Source of the DNA: JALSRD01 sp964476595
GTDB taxonomy: Bacteria > Desulfobacterota > Desulfobacteria > Desulfobacterales > JALSRD01
NCBI GenBank assembly: GCA_964476595.1
Contig: CAYZCL010000053.1
Span: 1 to 64,000, forward strand
Direction: 5' to 3'
Length of the DNA: 64,000 nucleotides
Position numbers and translations under genes: made by a program. Position 1 is the first letter of the stretch. Each line of letters opens with the position of its first letter. Positions 17,737 to 26,099 of this stretch are shown piece by piece. Below the pieces are notes generated by a model. The model had not been told where the DNA came from and did no database searches. It saw only the letters and a program-made list of their open reading frames with translations.

Positions 17737-17796
17737 GTCGTAAACTCCTTTTCATCGCCGGCGGCAGATTTGCCGCCGGGGTTGAGGTGGTGGAAT

Positions 17797-18663
17797 TCAG
17801 TCCGCCGCAAGCGATGCCGCCCACGGCGGCGGCCGCAGGCGGCCGCGGCTGAGATCCCGCATGTGCACACCCAGGGCGGTTTCCCGCACCCGACCGGCAC
17901 GGTCGAGGATCCGGATGTCGAAACAAAGATCGCCGCCGTCGCCCGCCTTGGGCGACACCCGGGCCAGGTAGGTTTCACCCGCTGCGGTCGGTGCCGCCAC
18001 GGTCCGTCTTGCGATGGCCGTTGGGAAGGCCACCACGCCGCGGAAAATCTGCCCCCAGACACAGGCCGCCTGCAGAGCGGCGTCCAGGGCAAAGACCGCC
18101 CCCAAGGGGGAATTTCCCCCGTCCCCGGCGTTGCGCGCTCCGCGGGGGCCGCCGGCCACCCGCGCCAGCACGCCCCGGGGGCCCAGGTGCAGGCGGCCCC
18201 GCAGGTTCCGAAAGGCCGGCCCGAAATCGACCAGTTCGGGATAGATGCGTTCGGCGTCCAGCAATGCCTCGCGTCCCCCCGGAGACCCGGCCGCCTCGAA
18301 CGCCGGCGCAGAAACCGCCCCGTCTTCGCCGAAGTGCATCTCGGCGTGGCGCAGGGTGCGCCGCATGGCGGTGTTGGGCGAACGAAAGCGCGTCTCCAGC
18401 GCCGCCCGCAGGCCGCCGTCGGCAAGCGGGGTCAGCACGGCGGTGGCGGCCACACGCCCCACCCGGGGCGGGATTTTCAGGAAGCGATCGAAACGGGCGC
18501 CGCGGATGTGGCCGGTGGCCACCCCGGGATATTCACGGGCCGCCGCGCGGGCCAGCAGCGCCATGATCTCAACGGCCGGGAGCACGGCCGTCTCCCCGAA
18601 ACGGTGGTCCTGCAGCCAGGGCGGCAGGGGAATCTCCAACGGCACGCGGCGGGCGGTGCTCAC
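17797..18663 (-). CDS. Polyketide synthase dehydratase-like (PS-DH) protein
   Basis: The 288-residue product resembles a free-standing double-hotdog polyketide dehydratase. 'PWLQDHRFGETAVLPAVEIMALLARAA' near residues 18-45 carries the His of the HxxxGxxxxP motif (H24, G27, P32). In the second half 'LDAALQAA' (around residue 205) carries the Asp of the second dehydratase motif. The GTG at 18663 overlaps the thioesterase TGA (GTGA), which I take as the start; an ATG at 18681 would add six residues. Free PS-DH proteins are unusual in type II fatty acid systems and suggest dehydration of an unusual hydroxyacyl-ACP. Confidence 0.7.
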   Translation of the reverse strand: MSTARRVPLEIPLPPWLQDHRFGETAVLPAVEIMALLARAAAREYPGVATGHIRGARFDRFLKIPPRVGRVAATAVLTPLADGGLRAALETRFRSPNTAMRRTLRHAEMHFGEDGAVSAPAFEAAGSPGGREALLDAERIYPELVDFGPAFRNLRGRLHLGPRGVLARVAGGPRGARNAGDGGNSPLGAVFALDAALQAACVWGQIFRGVVAFPTAIARRTVAAPTAAGETYLARVSPKAGDGGDLCFDIRILDRAGRVRETALGVHMRDLSRGRLRPPPWAASLAAD

Positions 18664-19139
18664 GAGGGGAACACTTCCCATAGGCGGGCGGTCTTGGGGT
18701 CGACTTCCACCGGCGTGCCGGCCGCGTTGATGGCGCAGTGGCGGGTGAAGCCGGTGCAGGCGATCTCGCCGCCCTCGGCCAGCGTGATGACGTAGTCGAA
18801 GCGCAGCTTTACCCGCTCCAGTTGCGCCGGCCGGGTGTGGATCCAGATGCGGTCGTCGTAGTACAGGGGGTGGTAGTAGCTCACCCCCACCTGGATGATG
18901 GGGTAGGTGTAGCCGCTGTCCTCGATTTCCCGGTAGGGATAGGCGGCGTCGCGCATCAGCGAAGCCCGGCCGAACTCGAAATAGCGCAGGTGGTTGGCGT
19001 GGTAGACCACCGCCGAGCGGTCCGTGTCGGCGTACAGCGTCCGCAGGCTGCAGCGGTGCCACACCTGCCCGCCGGTGCGGTCGCGCACGAAGTTCGGACG
19101 ATCGGCCAGGGGGTCGGGAACGAAGGGCTTGGGCTTCAT
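18660..19139 (-). CDS. Acyl-CoA/acyl-ACP thioesterase (4-hydroxybenzoyl-CoA thioesterase type)
   Basis: This 159-residue single-hotdog thioesterase contains 'TLYADTDRSAVVYHANHLRYFEFGRASLM' (about 35-63), in which the Asp before 'RSAVVYHANH' occupies the catalytic position of the 4HBT family. The ATG at 19139 lies one base after the ketosynthase stop, and its own stop overlaps the PS-DH start. It probably releases an acyl chain from an ACP, as ApeH-type thioesterases do in aryl-polyene clusters. I rejected a longer frame that overlaps the ketosynthase gene. Confidence 0.85.
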   Translation of the reverse strand: MKPKPFVPDPLADRPNFVRDRTGGQVWHRCSLRTLYADTDRSAVVYHANHLRYFEFGRASLMRDAAYPYREIEDSGYTYPIIQVGVSYYHPLYYDDRIWIHTRPAQLERVKLRFDYVITLAEGGEIACTGFTRHCAINAAGTPVEVDPKTARLWEVFPS

Positions 19140-19140
19140 G

Positions 19141-20406
19141 TCACACCCCCCGAAAGACGATGCAACAGTTGGTCCCGCCGAAACCAAAGGCATTGGACAG
19201 GAAGAATTCGTAACGTTGCCGCCGGGTCTCGTGGGGCACCACGTCCACGTCGGCCAGTTCCGGGTCCGGGATGTGGTTGATGGTGGGCAGCACCAGGCTG
19301 CGGCGCATGGCCTCGATGCCCAGGGCGGCCTCAATGGCGGCCGCGGCGCCCAGGCTGTGGCCGATCTGGGACTTGTTGGCCGACACCGCCACGTGCGGCA
19401 GGTGCCGTCCGAAAACCGTTCGCAGGCACTGCACCTCGGTCAGGTCGCCCTTGCGCGTGGAGGTGCCGTGGGCGTTGACCACCGCGATGTCTTCCGGCGA
19501 CAGTTCGGCGTCATCGATGGCCTGGCGCATGGCGCGCACCACGGTTTCGGGGTTGGGCAGCGTGAAATGCCAGGCGTCCGAGGTCCACCCGACGCCGGCC
19601 ACCTCGGCCTTGGGGAACAGGCCGTGGGCCGCCACCACCTCGTCGGCCGCCAGCACCACCACGCCGGCGCCCTCGGATAGCACGAACCCCCGGCGGTCGA
19701 CGCTGAAGGGCCGCGAGGCCCGGCCGGGGTCTTCGAAGGCGCGGTCCCCGGGATCGGCCTTGAAAGTGGCCAGCATGTTGGCGAACCCCTGGATGATCTC
19801 CGGGATCAGGCAGGTTTCCACGCCGCCGGCCAGCACCACGTCGCAGTCGCCGTCGCGGATCATGCGGGCGCCGATGGCGATGGCGTGGTTGCCCGAGGCG
19901 CAGGCCCCCTGGGGCGAGAAGATGGGGCCCGTGAACCCCAGCAGCATACCGGCCTTGCCCGCCGGCAGGTTGGCGCACAGGTTGGGCAGCAGGTAGGGGC
20001 TGACCTTCAGCGGGCCGCGGTGGACGAAGTTGTCCACGGCCGTGCGCAAGGCATCGCTGCCGTTGAGGGCCGAGCCGATCAGGCAGGCCGTGCGGGGCGC
20101 GAGGCCGGCATCCGGCGTGATGCCGGCGTGCTGCAAGGCCTCGCGGCACACGGCCATGGTCAGATGCACGTAGGCGGCATTCCAGTTGGCGGCTTCGCGG
20201 GGATTCACGAAATCCAGTTCGGAGGGGTCCCAGCCGGGGATTTCGCCCACGATGCTGGACCGCGAAGGCGTCCGGCAGCGGGTCAGCCGGCGCAGGCCGG
20301 CCTCGCCCCGCACCGCCCGGGGCCAGGTTTCGGCAAAGGTCTTGCCCAGGGGCGTGGCGGCGCCGTATCCCGCCACGAACACCCGTCTGTTGGCCGGCGC
20401 TCTCAT
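19141..20406 (-). CDS. Beta-ketoacyl-ACP synthase (FabF type), KS-A
   Basis: This 421-residue condensing enzyme has the FabF/KAS II layout. The nucleophile Cys lies in 'GACASGNHAIAIG' (Cys169), the first His in 'NAHGTSTRKGD', and the Lys and second His in 'NKSQIGHSLGAA'. The glycine-rich C-terminal motif is 'NAFGFGGTN'. All catalytic residues are present. It would extend ACP-bound chains with malonyl-ACP. It is 9 bases downstream of a second ketosynthase gene, and the two may act as a pair. Similarity to ApeO/ApeR-type ketosynthases of aryl-polyene clusters is inferred from context. Confidence 0.92.
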   Translation of the reverse strand: MRAPANRRVFVAGYGAATPLGKTFAETWPRAVRGEAGLRRLTRCRTPSRSSIVGEIPGWDPSELDFVNPREAANWNAAYVHLTMAVCREALQHAGITPDAGLAPRTACLIGSALNGSDALRTAVDNFVHRGPLKVSPYLLPNLCANLPAGKAGMLLGFTGPIFSPQGACASGNHAIAIGARMIRDGDCDVVLAGGVETCLIPEIIQGFANMLATFKADPGDRAFEDPGRASRPFSVDRRGFVLSEGAGVVVLAADEVVAAHGLFPKAEVAGVGWTSDAWHFTLPNPETVVRAMRQAIDDAELSPEDIAVVNAHGTSTRKGDLTEVQCLRTVFGRHLPHVAVSANKSQIGHSLGAAAAIEAALGIEAMRRSLVLPTINHIPDPELADVDVVPHETRRQRYEFFLSNAFGFGGTNCCIVFRGV

Positions 20407-20415
20407 GCGTTGCGT

Positions 20416-21666
20416 CTATTCCGTCCTTTTGAAAACCGTGCAGGCGTTGCAGCCCCCGAAACCGAAGGCGTTTTTGAGCACGAACTCCTGTTCAAGGTTC
20501 CGCAGTCTATCGTCAAGGCCCGCCAGCGTCAATGCCGGATCGGGCCGGTAATTGACGGTGGGCGGCAGCTGTCCCCGCCGCATGCCCTCTATGGCCAGGA
20601 TGGACTCGATGGCGCTGGAGGCCCCCATGGCGTGCCCGGTGAGGGATTTGTTGGCCGTCAGGGGCGGCACGCGGCGGCCGAAGACCCGATGCAGGGCTTG
20701 GGCCTCCACCCGGTCGCCCACCGTCGTGGACGTGGCGTGGGCGTTGACCGCGTCGATGTCGCCGGGGGTGATGCCTGCGTCGTCGATGGCCTCGGCCATG
20801 CAGCGCGCCACGGTGTCCAGGTGCGGCGCCACGTAGTGATGGGCGTCCGAGGTCATGCTCCAGCCGGCCAGTTCGACAGCCGCCGACAGGCCGTGGGCGT
20901 CCGCAAACTCCCGCGTGGCGAGGATCAGGCAGGCGGCCCCCTCGGAGACCACGAACCCGCGGCGATGGACGGAAAACGGGCGGCTGGCCCCGGCGGCGTC
21001 CGATGTGGCCTGCCCGGGACTCCGCTGGAAAGCCCCGTTCATGGTGGCGAAACCGGCCACGATGGGCGGCACCAGGGGGAAGTCCACCGCCCCGCAAATG
21101 GCTACCTCGGCCCGTCCCTGGGCCAGCAGCATGGCGCCCACAATCAAAGAGGTCAGGCCCGTGGCGCAGGCCGTGATGGCGGCCGTGATGGGGCCGGTGG
21201 CGCCGGTCAGGATGGAGACCTTGCCGCCCACCATGTTGATGCAGGAGTTGGGGTTGGCCCAGGGCGGCGGCGGTTTGCCCTCCAGCAGCATGCGCCGGTG
21301 GCCGTGCAGCAGGGCGTCCTGGCCGCCCACGGCGGTGCTGAAGGTCACCGCCACCCGGGGGGCCAGCGCGGGCGTGATCTCGATGCCGCTCCTGCGCAGG
21401 GCACGGTGCGCCGCCAGCAGGGAGTGCCTGTAGATCGGCGAAGACCACAGCGCCAGTTTGCGCGGGCTCAGGAAAGGATAAGCGCCCACGTCGACGTCCG
21501 GCACCTCTCCGGCGATGTCCACCGGGAACGCGTCGTCCACGGCAAAACGCGTCAGGGGGCCGATACCGCTCTCGCCGGCCGCAGCCCGCCGCCACTGGCG
21601 CTCCAGATCGGTTCCCAGGGGGGAGACCATGTCATAGCCCACGATGACCGGGAGGCGGTTCGTCAT
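20416..21666 (-). CDS. Beta-ketoacyl-ACP synthase (FabF type), KS-B
   Basis: This second 416-residue ketosynthase has the nucleophile in 'ITACATGLTS' (about 170-179), His in 'NAHATSTTVGD' and Lys/His in 'NKSLTGHAMGAS'. 'NAFGFGGCN' lies near the end. The residues around the Cys differ from KS-A, and the ASP- and loop-rich first 60 residues have diverged, suggesting a different chain-length or substrate preference. It lies in the same operon as KS-A (9-base gap) and downstream of two radical SAM genes (194-base gap). Confidence 0.92.
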   Translation of the reverse strand: MTNRLPVIVGYDMVSPLGTDLERQWRRAAAGESGIGPLTRFAVDDAFPVDIAGEVPDVDVGAYPFLSPRKLALWSSPIYRHSLLAAHRALRRSGIEITPALAPRVAVTFSTAVGGQDALLHGHRRMLLEGKPPPPWANPNSCINMVGGKVSILTGATGPITAAITACATGLTSLIVGAMLLAQGRAEVAICGAVDFPLVPPIVAGFATMNGAFQRSPGQATSDAAGASRPFSVHRRGFVVSEGAACLILATREFADAHGLSAAVELAGWSMTSDAHHYVAPHLDTVARCMAEAIDDAGITPGDIDAVNAHATSTTVGDRVEAQALHRVFGRRVPPLTANKSLTGHAMGASSAIESILAIEGMRRGQLPPTVNYRPDPALTLAGLDDRLRNLEQEFVLKNAFGFGGCNACTVFKRTE

Positions 21667-21860
21667 GCGGCCGCCGTTCCCCGGCGGTCTTTTTCGTCGG
21701 TATTCATCATGCCTGCCGTGTTTGGATTGGCCTCAGACCCCCCCATGGACGGGCCGGTTGGCCCGTCGTCCGTTGCGCACGCGCACTCCCGCCGGCGCAT
21801 CTTTCCCGGTTTCACGGGGGGCCGTGGCGGATTCGTCTCGATCCAGCCGCCGGGATGGTC

Positions 21861-22859
21861 TCACCAGGGAATGAACTGGTAGAGCTTGGCGAACATCTCG
21901 TAGACCTCGATCCAGTTCTGCAGGTCCCGGGTGGTGCGGATGTGGGCGCGCTTGTTGACCATCACCCAGCTCATGTGGGCCGCCCCGTCCTTGCAGGTGG
22001 CGCAGTCGCGGGTCTCCGACGTGCAGCAGCGGTGCATGGTCCTGAGGTCAGAGGCCCAGCGGATGAAGCCGATCAGCCGGCGCGGGCGGGGATCGCGGCG
22101 GTCCAGCGGCTCGGTCACCGAGGGGCACTCGGACCAGCCGAAGGTGCGGCCCAGCATCTTCCCGGTGGTAATGATCTCGTGGTAATACTTCGAAGAAATC
22201 ACGGTGTCCGGGTAGCGCTCCAGCATGTCGTCCATCTCGCCGCGGATGTCGACCAGTTCCTCCGGCCGCCAGTCGAAGCCGTCGACGCCCTCATCGTTGG
22301 ACAACAGCTGCATGTGCACCTTCAGCCCCGCGTCGCGGATCCGGCGGATGATGCGCTCGGTCTTGCCGATCTGGCGGGGGGTGATGGTGTAGAGGTAATA
22401 GACGTTGGGATCGCCCGCGTAATGTCTGCTCGAGACGCTGAAGGTGTCGCGGCCGCGCAGCTTCTTTTCGTCTTCCTCGTCGCCCCACAGGGAGATGCCC
22501 AGCATCAGGTCCGGGAAGCGGTCGCGGGGCACCCGGATCAGGCCGTTGGTGGCACAGAAGGTCGGCATACGCCGGTAAAAGGCCTCCACGCGGTCCAGGT
22601 GGAGGGTGGGTTCGCCGCCGATGAGGATCGCCAGGTTGACGCCGCGGGCCTTCTCCCGGTCGATGAAGGCTTCCCAGCGGTGCAGGTCCGTTTCCTCGCG
22701 GGCGGCCTTGTGCTCGTTGGACGAGAAGAAAAAACAGCCCTTACAGCGCAGGTTGCACTGGTTGGTGACGTCATAGATGGAACTGCGGATGTTGAGTTTC
22801 GAGATACGTCGGTAACGCTCGTACCAGGAGGCGTCCAACAGTGAACTGACGGTGATCAT
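21861..22859 (-). CDS. Radical SAM protein, paralogue 1
   Basis: This 332-residue protein has the radical SAM cluster motif 'CNLRCKGC' (CX3CX2C, about 35-42), followed by 'AILIGGEPTL' (the GGEP motif). A C-terminal cysteine group ('HRCCTSETRDCATC', about 275-288) could bind an auxiliary iron-sulfur cluster. The last 50 residues are rich in aromatic residues. I chose the ATG at 22859 because AGGA lies just upstream; the longer frame is not supported. It is a clear paralogue of the next gene. No close functional family is recognised; candidates are C-H functionalisation or ring formation on an ACP-bound chain. Confidence 0.85.
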   Translation of the reverse strand: MITVSSLLDASWYERYRRISKLNIRSSIYDVTNQCNLRCKGCFFFSSNEHKAAREETDLHRWEAFIDREKARGVNLAILIGGEPTLHLDRVEAFYRRMPTFCATNGLIRVPRDRFPDLMLGISLWGDEEDEKKLRGRDTFSVSSRHYAGDPNVYYLYTITPRQIGKTERIIRRIRDAGLKVHMQLLSNDEGVDGFDWRPEELVDIRGEMDDMLERYPDTVISSKYYHEIITTGKMLGRTFGWSECPSVTEPLDRRDPRPRRLIGFIRWASDLRTMHRCCTSETRDCATCKDGAAHMSWVMVNKRAHIRTTRDLQNWIEVYEMFAKLYQFIPW

Positions 22860-22950
22860 TTTCCTGCTCCCCGCCCGCAAGGGGGCGGTGTAAAAAAAGG
22901 TGGTTCGCCCGGTCGGGGAGATTTCCCGCCGGCCCGGGCATCGGGGGCCG

Positions 22951-24045
22951 TCACACCGGGTCGTGCCCCGGCGGGGCAACCGGCTTCCGACTCAGGTTGG
23001 CACTCTTTTCGTAGCCGTTGACCCACACGGCCAGGTAGGTGTCCACGTAGTCCAGCCAGGCCCGGAAAGTGTCGGGGTCGTCGGCGTGCCGGAACAGGCG
23101 CGCCGTCACCACGGCGCTGCCGGCGGCGTAGTGGCGGCAGTCGCGGCAGTCGGTGTCGGGCACGCAGCAGGCCGCCTGACGGTCCCAGGTGAGGTCCGTG
23201 CGGTATTGCCGGAACGAGCGGCCCAGCCCCACGTCGGTGGAGGGGTTTCGCCGGGGATAGGAGCACCCGTACAGATCGTGCAGGCCCAGCCGGTGGGTGT
23301 GGGCCACGGCGCTGTAGGCGGAAAACAGCACCGTTTCCGGGTATCGCTCCAGCAGGTCGAGCATGGCCTGCCGGGTGCGGGCCAGCGACGCCGTGTCGTG
23401 CCGCAGATCCCCGTCGTAGCCCACCGGGGCCGAGAATACGTTGAACGTCAGCCGGCCGTTTCGCCGGTGGAGCTGTTCGGCGACTTCGGCGGCCTCGTCG
23501 ATGTTGTGCCGCGTGAAAGTGTACACGAAGACCGCGCGGGGGTCGTCCCCGTAATTCTCCATCTGGCGCACCAGCATGTCGCGGGCGTTACGGGTTTTGA
23601 AGCTGGTCTCGTCGCATCCCCACACGGAGATGTGAATCCGGTAGTCGATGGCCCGCGGGATGAGTTTCAGGCCGTTGGTGGCGATGGCCCCCAACGGGAT
23701 TTCCTCGTGGCACACCCGGCACAGTTCCGGCACCAGCGAGGGCTCCGCCCCGGCCAGCACCACGAAGGTGATGCCGCGCGCTTTTTCCCGGCGCATCAGT
23801 TCCCGCCAGGCTACGGGATCGCGGTTTTCGGCGGCGAACTGCTTGTCGCCTTCGTAGTAGTAACAGCCGTTGCAGCGGATGTTGCAGCGGCGGGTCATGT
23901 CATAGGTTGATTCACGCAGGAAGAACCAGCGCCGCACCTTTTCCCAGCGTTCCCGAATGCCGGGCTGGGCCAGGATGTCGGCAAAACGCCACGGCGCGCG
24001 CGTCGTTCCGCGGGGATCGGTCCGTTGCTCGATGGGCATCGCCAC
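22951..24045 (-). CDS. Radical SAM protein, paralogue 2
   Basis: This 364-residue radical SAM enzyme has 'CNIRCNGCYYYEGDK' (about 54-68). A 'VVLAGAEPSL' motif follows, in which the usual GGEP is altered to GAEP. A C-terminal group 'ACCVPDTDCRDC' resembles paralogue 1 and may hold an auxiliary cluster. Two Met codons (24045 and 24039) could start it. Shared features with paralogue 1 include the cysteine-rich tail, the 'LLERYP(E/D)TV' stretch and a similar C-terminal helix. The pair sits between the KS genes and an ACP gene, which suggests action on an ACP-bound intermediate. Confidence 0.85.
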   Translation of the reverse strand: MAMPIEQRTDPRGTTRAPWRFADILAQPGIRERWEKVRRWFFLRESTYDMTRRCNIRCNGCYYYEGDKQFAAENRDPVAWRELMRREKARGITFVVLAGAEPSLVPELCRVCHEEIPLGAIATNGLKLIPRAIDYRIHISVWGCDETSFKTRNARDMLVRQMENYGDDPRAVFVYTFTRHNIDEAAEVAEQLHRRNGRLTFNVFSAPVGYDGDLRHDTASLARTRQAMLDLLERYPETVLFSAYSAVAHTHRLGLHDLYGCSYPRRNPSTDVGLGRSFRQYRTDLTWDRQAACCVPDTDCRDCRHYAAGSAVVTARLFRHADDPDTFRAWLDYVDTYLAVWVNGYEKSANLSRKPVAPPGHDPV

Positions 24046-24048
24046 CCC

Positions 24049-24312
24049 TCAGGCCGCCTTCTTCCGGGCCAGGATGTATTCGGCGATTTTGCGGACGGTG
24101 GTGAGCTTGGGGTAGTCGTCCTCGTCGAAACGAATGCCGTACTCGTCGCGCAGCACCAGCGCCACGGTGGCCAGGTCCATGCTGTCGATGCCGATTTCGT
24201 CCACCAGGTCGATGTCCGGATCGAAGGTTTGCGGTGTCACGTCTTCCAGCTTCAGTTCGTTGATCATCACTTCTGCCGTCCTCAGCATGACGGCCTGCAG
24301 GTCGTTTCCCAT
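24049..24312 (-). CDS. Acyl carrier protein, ACP-A
   Basis: This 87-residue acidic protein has the phosphopantetheine attachment motif 'EIGIDSMDLATVAL', with Ser44 as the modified residue. The four-helix ACP pattern is clear. The ATG at 24312 gives the standard ACP length; the upstream open frame overlaps the dehydratase gene and is not coding. It lies directly upstream of radical SAM paralogue 2 (3-base gap) and 23 bases after the dehydratase gene. It should carry the growing or tailored acyl chain. Confidence 0.92.
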   Translation of the reverse strand: MGNDLQAVMLRTAEVMINELKLEDVTPQTFDPDIDLVDEIGIDSMDLATVALVLRDEYGIRFDEDDYPKLTTVRKIAEYILARKKAA

Positions 24313-24335
24313 GTTCTGCTTCCCCGATTCAGCAT

Positions 24336-24722
24336 TCAGATGGAACAGACGTTTCGGGCGGCGTCGCCGACGCCCGTGGTTTCGCCAAAAAACAGGCGCC
24401 CGCTGCAGACCACCTCGCCCCGCGAGGTGATCTGGAACGCACCGTTTTGCGCCTCGCCGGGTTCCAGGGCGACCGTGATTTCCAGCATGTCCCCCGGGCG
24501 CACGATCTGTTTGAAGCGCACGCGCTTGAGGGCCCGCAGGGCCGGCCGGCCGGCCGCCGCGCGGCCGACGGTTTCGCGCACCATGTCGATCAGGGCGACA
24601 CCCGGCAGGATGGGGTCGCCCGGGAAATGTCCCCGGAACCAACGGGATTCGGGTGGTACCCGGACCCGGGCCGTGATGTGCCGCGGATCCCGACGGCGAA
24701 TATTTTTCAGCTCATACCACAT
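24336..24722 (-). CDS. 3-hydroxyacyl-ACP dehydratase (FabZ/ApeI-like hotdog)
   Basis: This 128-residue hotdog protein has 'FRGHFPGDPILPGVALIDM' (about 29-47), which contains the FabZ active-site His. At the position of the usual Glu in FabZ ('EALAQ') this protein has Asp ('LIDMVRETVG'), as in some ApeI-like proteins. It may therefore be a dehydratase with altered activity or a thioesterase-like hotdog. It lies in the minus-strand operon between the cobalamin-type radical SAM gene and ACP-A. Confidence 0.82.
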   Translation of the reverse strand: MWYELKNIRRRDPRHITARVRVPPESRWFRGHFPGDPILPGVALIDMVRETVGRAAAGRPALRALKRVRFKQIVRPGDMLEITVALEPGEAQNGAFQITSRGEVVCSGRLFFGETTGVGDAARNVCSI

Positions 24723-24749
24723 GCGTTCCGGTTCATCAATCGCGATGCC

Positions 24750-26099
24750 TCAACGGATGAGGTATTCCCACAGCGGCCCCACGTATCCCCTGCGGTACAT
24801 GCGGCTCATCAGGGCGGCGGCTGCGGGCCCGCCGGCCCCCACCACCCAGTTGAAGCGTCCACCGGCGCGCCGGCGGACCGCTTCGACGACCTGTTCTTCC
24901 CGCAGGCGGGCATTGCGGTAGTAAACCGGCTTCAGCAAAGACTGGTCCGCAGAGACCTGGCCCTCGCGCAGGGCCGTGGCGTACAGGTCCGTGTATGGAT
25001 AGATACGCATACCGCAGAAGAAAAACAAGACGCAACGCGGCAGTTTCCCGGCATTGTCCAGGGTTCGGGCCAGGGTGTCGGGGGTCTCGCCGGGGCCGGC
25101 CAGCAGCAGGTAGTGGGCCACGTGCAGTCCGGCCTCCCGGGCCTCCCGGTGGGCCCGGAAGACGTCGCTGGTGCAAAAGGGCTTCCGGTAGGCCTCGAGC
25201 ACGGGATCGCAGAGCGCCTCGGTGCCGAACTCGACGTGGGTCATACCGGCCGCGGCCAGGTGTGCGTAGTAGCCGCCGGGCGACCCGGCGGGGGACATGA
25301 AGGCCCCCCAGGGAATCTTGAGGCCCGCGTCTTTGAAGGCCTGCGCCACGGCCGCGCTGTGCTCGAAATCGGCGTTGAAGACGGCGTCCGTGATGAAGAG
25401 AAAGCGGGCGCCGGCTTCCTGCAGCGCTACGGCCGTGCGGGCCGCCTCGGCAGGCGGCGTGTACCGCATGCGGCGTCCCTCGATGTGGGGGTAGGTGCAG
25501 TAGACGCACCGGAAGCGGCAGCCGCGCTGGGTCTGCAGGTTCAGCATGCCGCCGCGCTGCAGGTAGAAGGGCAGTACGCGGTCGTCGGGGGCGAAGCGCC
25601 GTGGCGGCACCCGCTCCAAGGGCGTGGCGATGACGCCGTCATCGCCACGGGTCATCACGCCGGGCAGGCCGGCCGGGTCGCGGCCGCTTTCGACGGCTTC
25701 CGCCAGCTGCGCCAGGCGTTCCCCCTCCCCGGCCACCCCGTAGTCGGCATCCAGGTACTGCATCATCCGGCGTGCAAAGATGGTGAAACCGCTGCCGCCC
25801 AGCACCACCACGGCCCGGCTGTTCCTGCGCACGGCGGCCACCAGCTCCCGGTAGTCGTCCACGAATCCCCGGGGGGTCGTGACATCCGTGTTGTCCACGT
25901 TGCGCAGCCCGATGCCGACCAGCTCCGGTTCGAACGCGCGGATCTCGTCGGCCAAGGCGGCCGTACTCCCCAGGATGTTCATGTCCGCCACCTTCACCCG
26001 GTGACGGTCGGCAACGGATGCCGCCACGTATTCGATCCCCAGGGGATAGACGGCATAAGGCTCCGTGTTGGTGTTGGCCGATACGAGCAGGATCTTCAT
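24750..26099 (-). CDS. Cobalamin-binding-type radical SAM protein, B12-rSAM 1
   Basis: This 449-residue protein has the layout of B12-binding radical SAM enzymes. The N-terminal Rossmann-like domain (about 1-150) has 'YPLGIEYVAA', 'VVVLGGSGFTIF' and 'DYGVAGEGE'. The radical SAM domain has 'CRFRCVYC' (about 192-199), 'FITDAVFN' and 'GTEALCDP'. No strict DxHxxG cobalamin motif is visible, as in many members. The ATG at 26099 overlaps the ketosynthase stop (ATGA). Relatives methylate unactivated carbons or form rings. The substrate is unknown; coupling to the KS fusion and to the ACP genes suggests an acyl chain. Confidence 0.85.
   Translation of the reverse strand: MKILLVSANTNTEPYAVYPLGIEYVAASVADRHRVKVADMNILGSTAALADEIRAFEPELVGIGLRNVDNTDVTTPRGFVDDYRELVAAVRRNSRAVVVLGGSGFTIFARRMMQYLDADYGVAGEGERLAQLAEAVESGRDPAGLPGVMTRGDDGVIATPLERVPPRRFAPDDRVLPFYLQRGGMLNLQTQRGCRFRCVYCTYPHIEGRRMRYTPPAEAARTAVALQEAGARFLFITDAVFNADFEHSAAVAQAFKDAGLKIPWGAFMSPAGSPGGYYAHLAAAGMTHVEFGTEALCDPVLEAYRKPFCTSDVFRAHREAREAGLHVAHYLLLAGPGETPDTLARTLDNAGKLPRCVLFFFCGMRIYPYTDLYATALREGQVSADQSLLKPVYYRNARLREEQVVEAVRRRAGGRFNWVVGAGGPAAAALMSRMYRRGYVGPLWEYLIR

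Noticed and set aside
19885..21882. Plus-strand frame of about 660 codons across the ketosynthase genes
   Set aside because: It is antisense to two intact ketosynthases with complete catalytic motifs.
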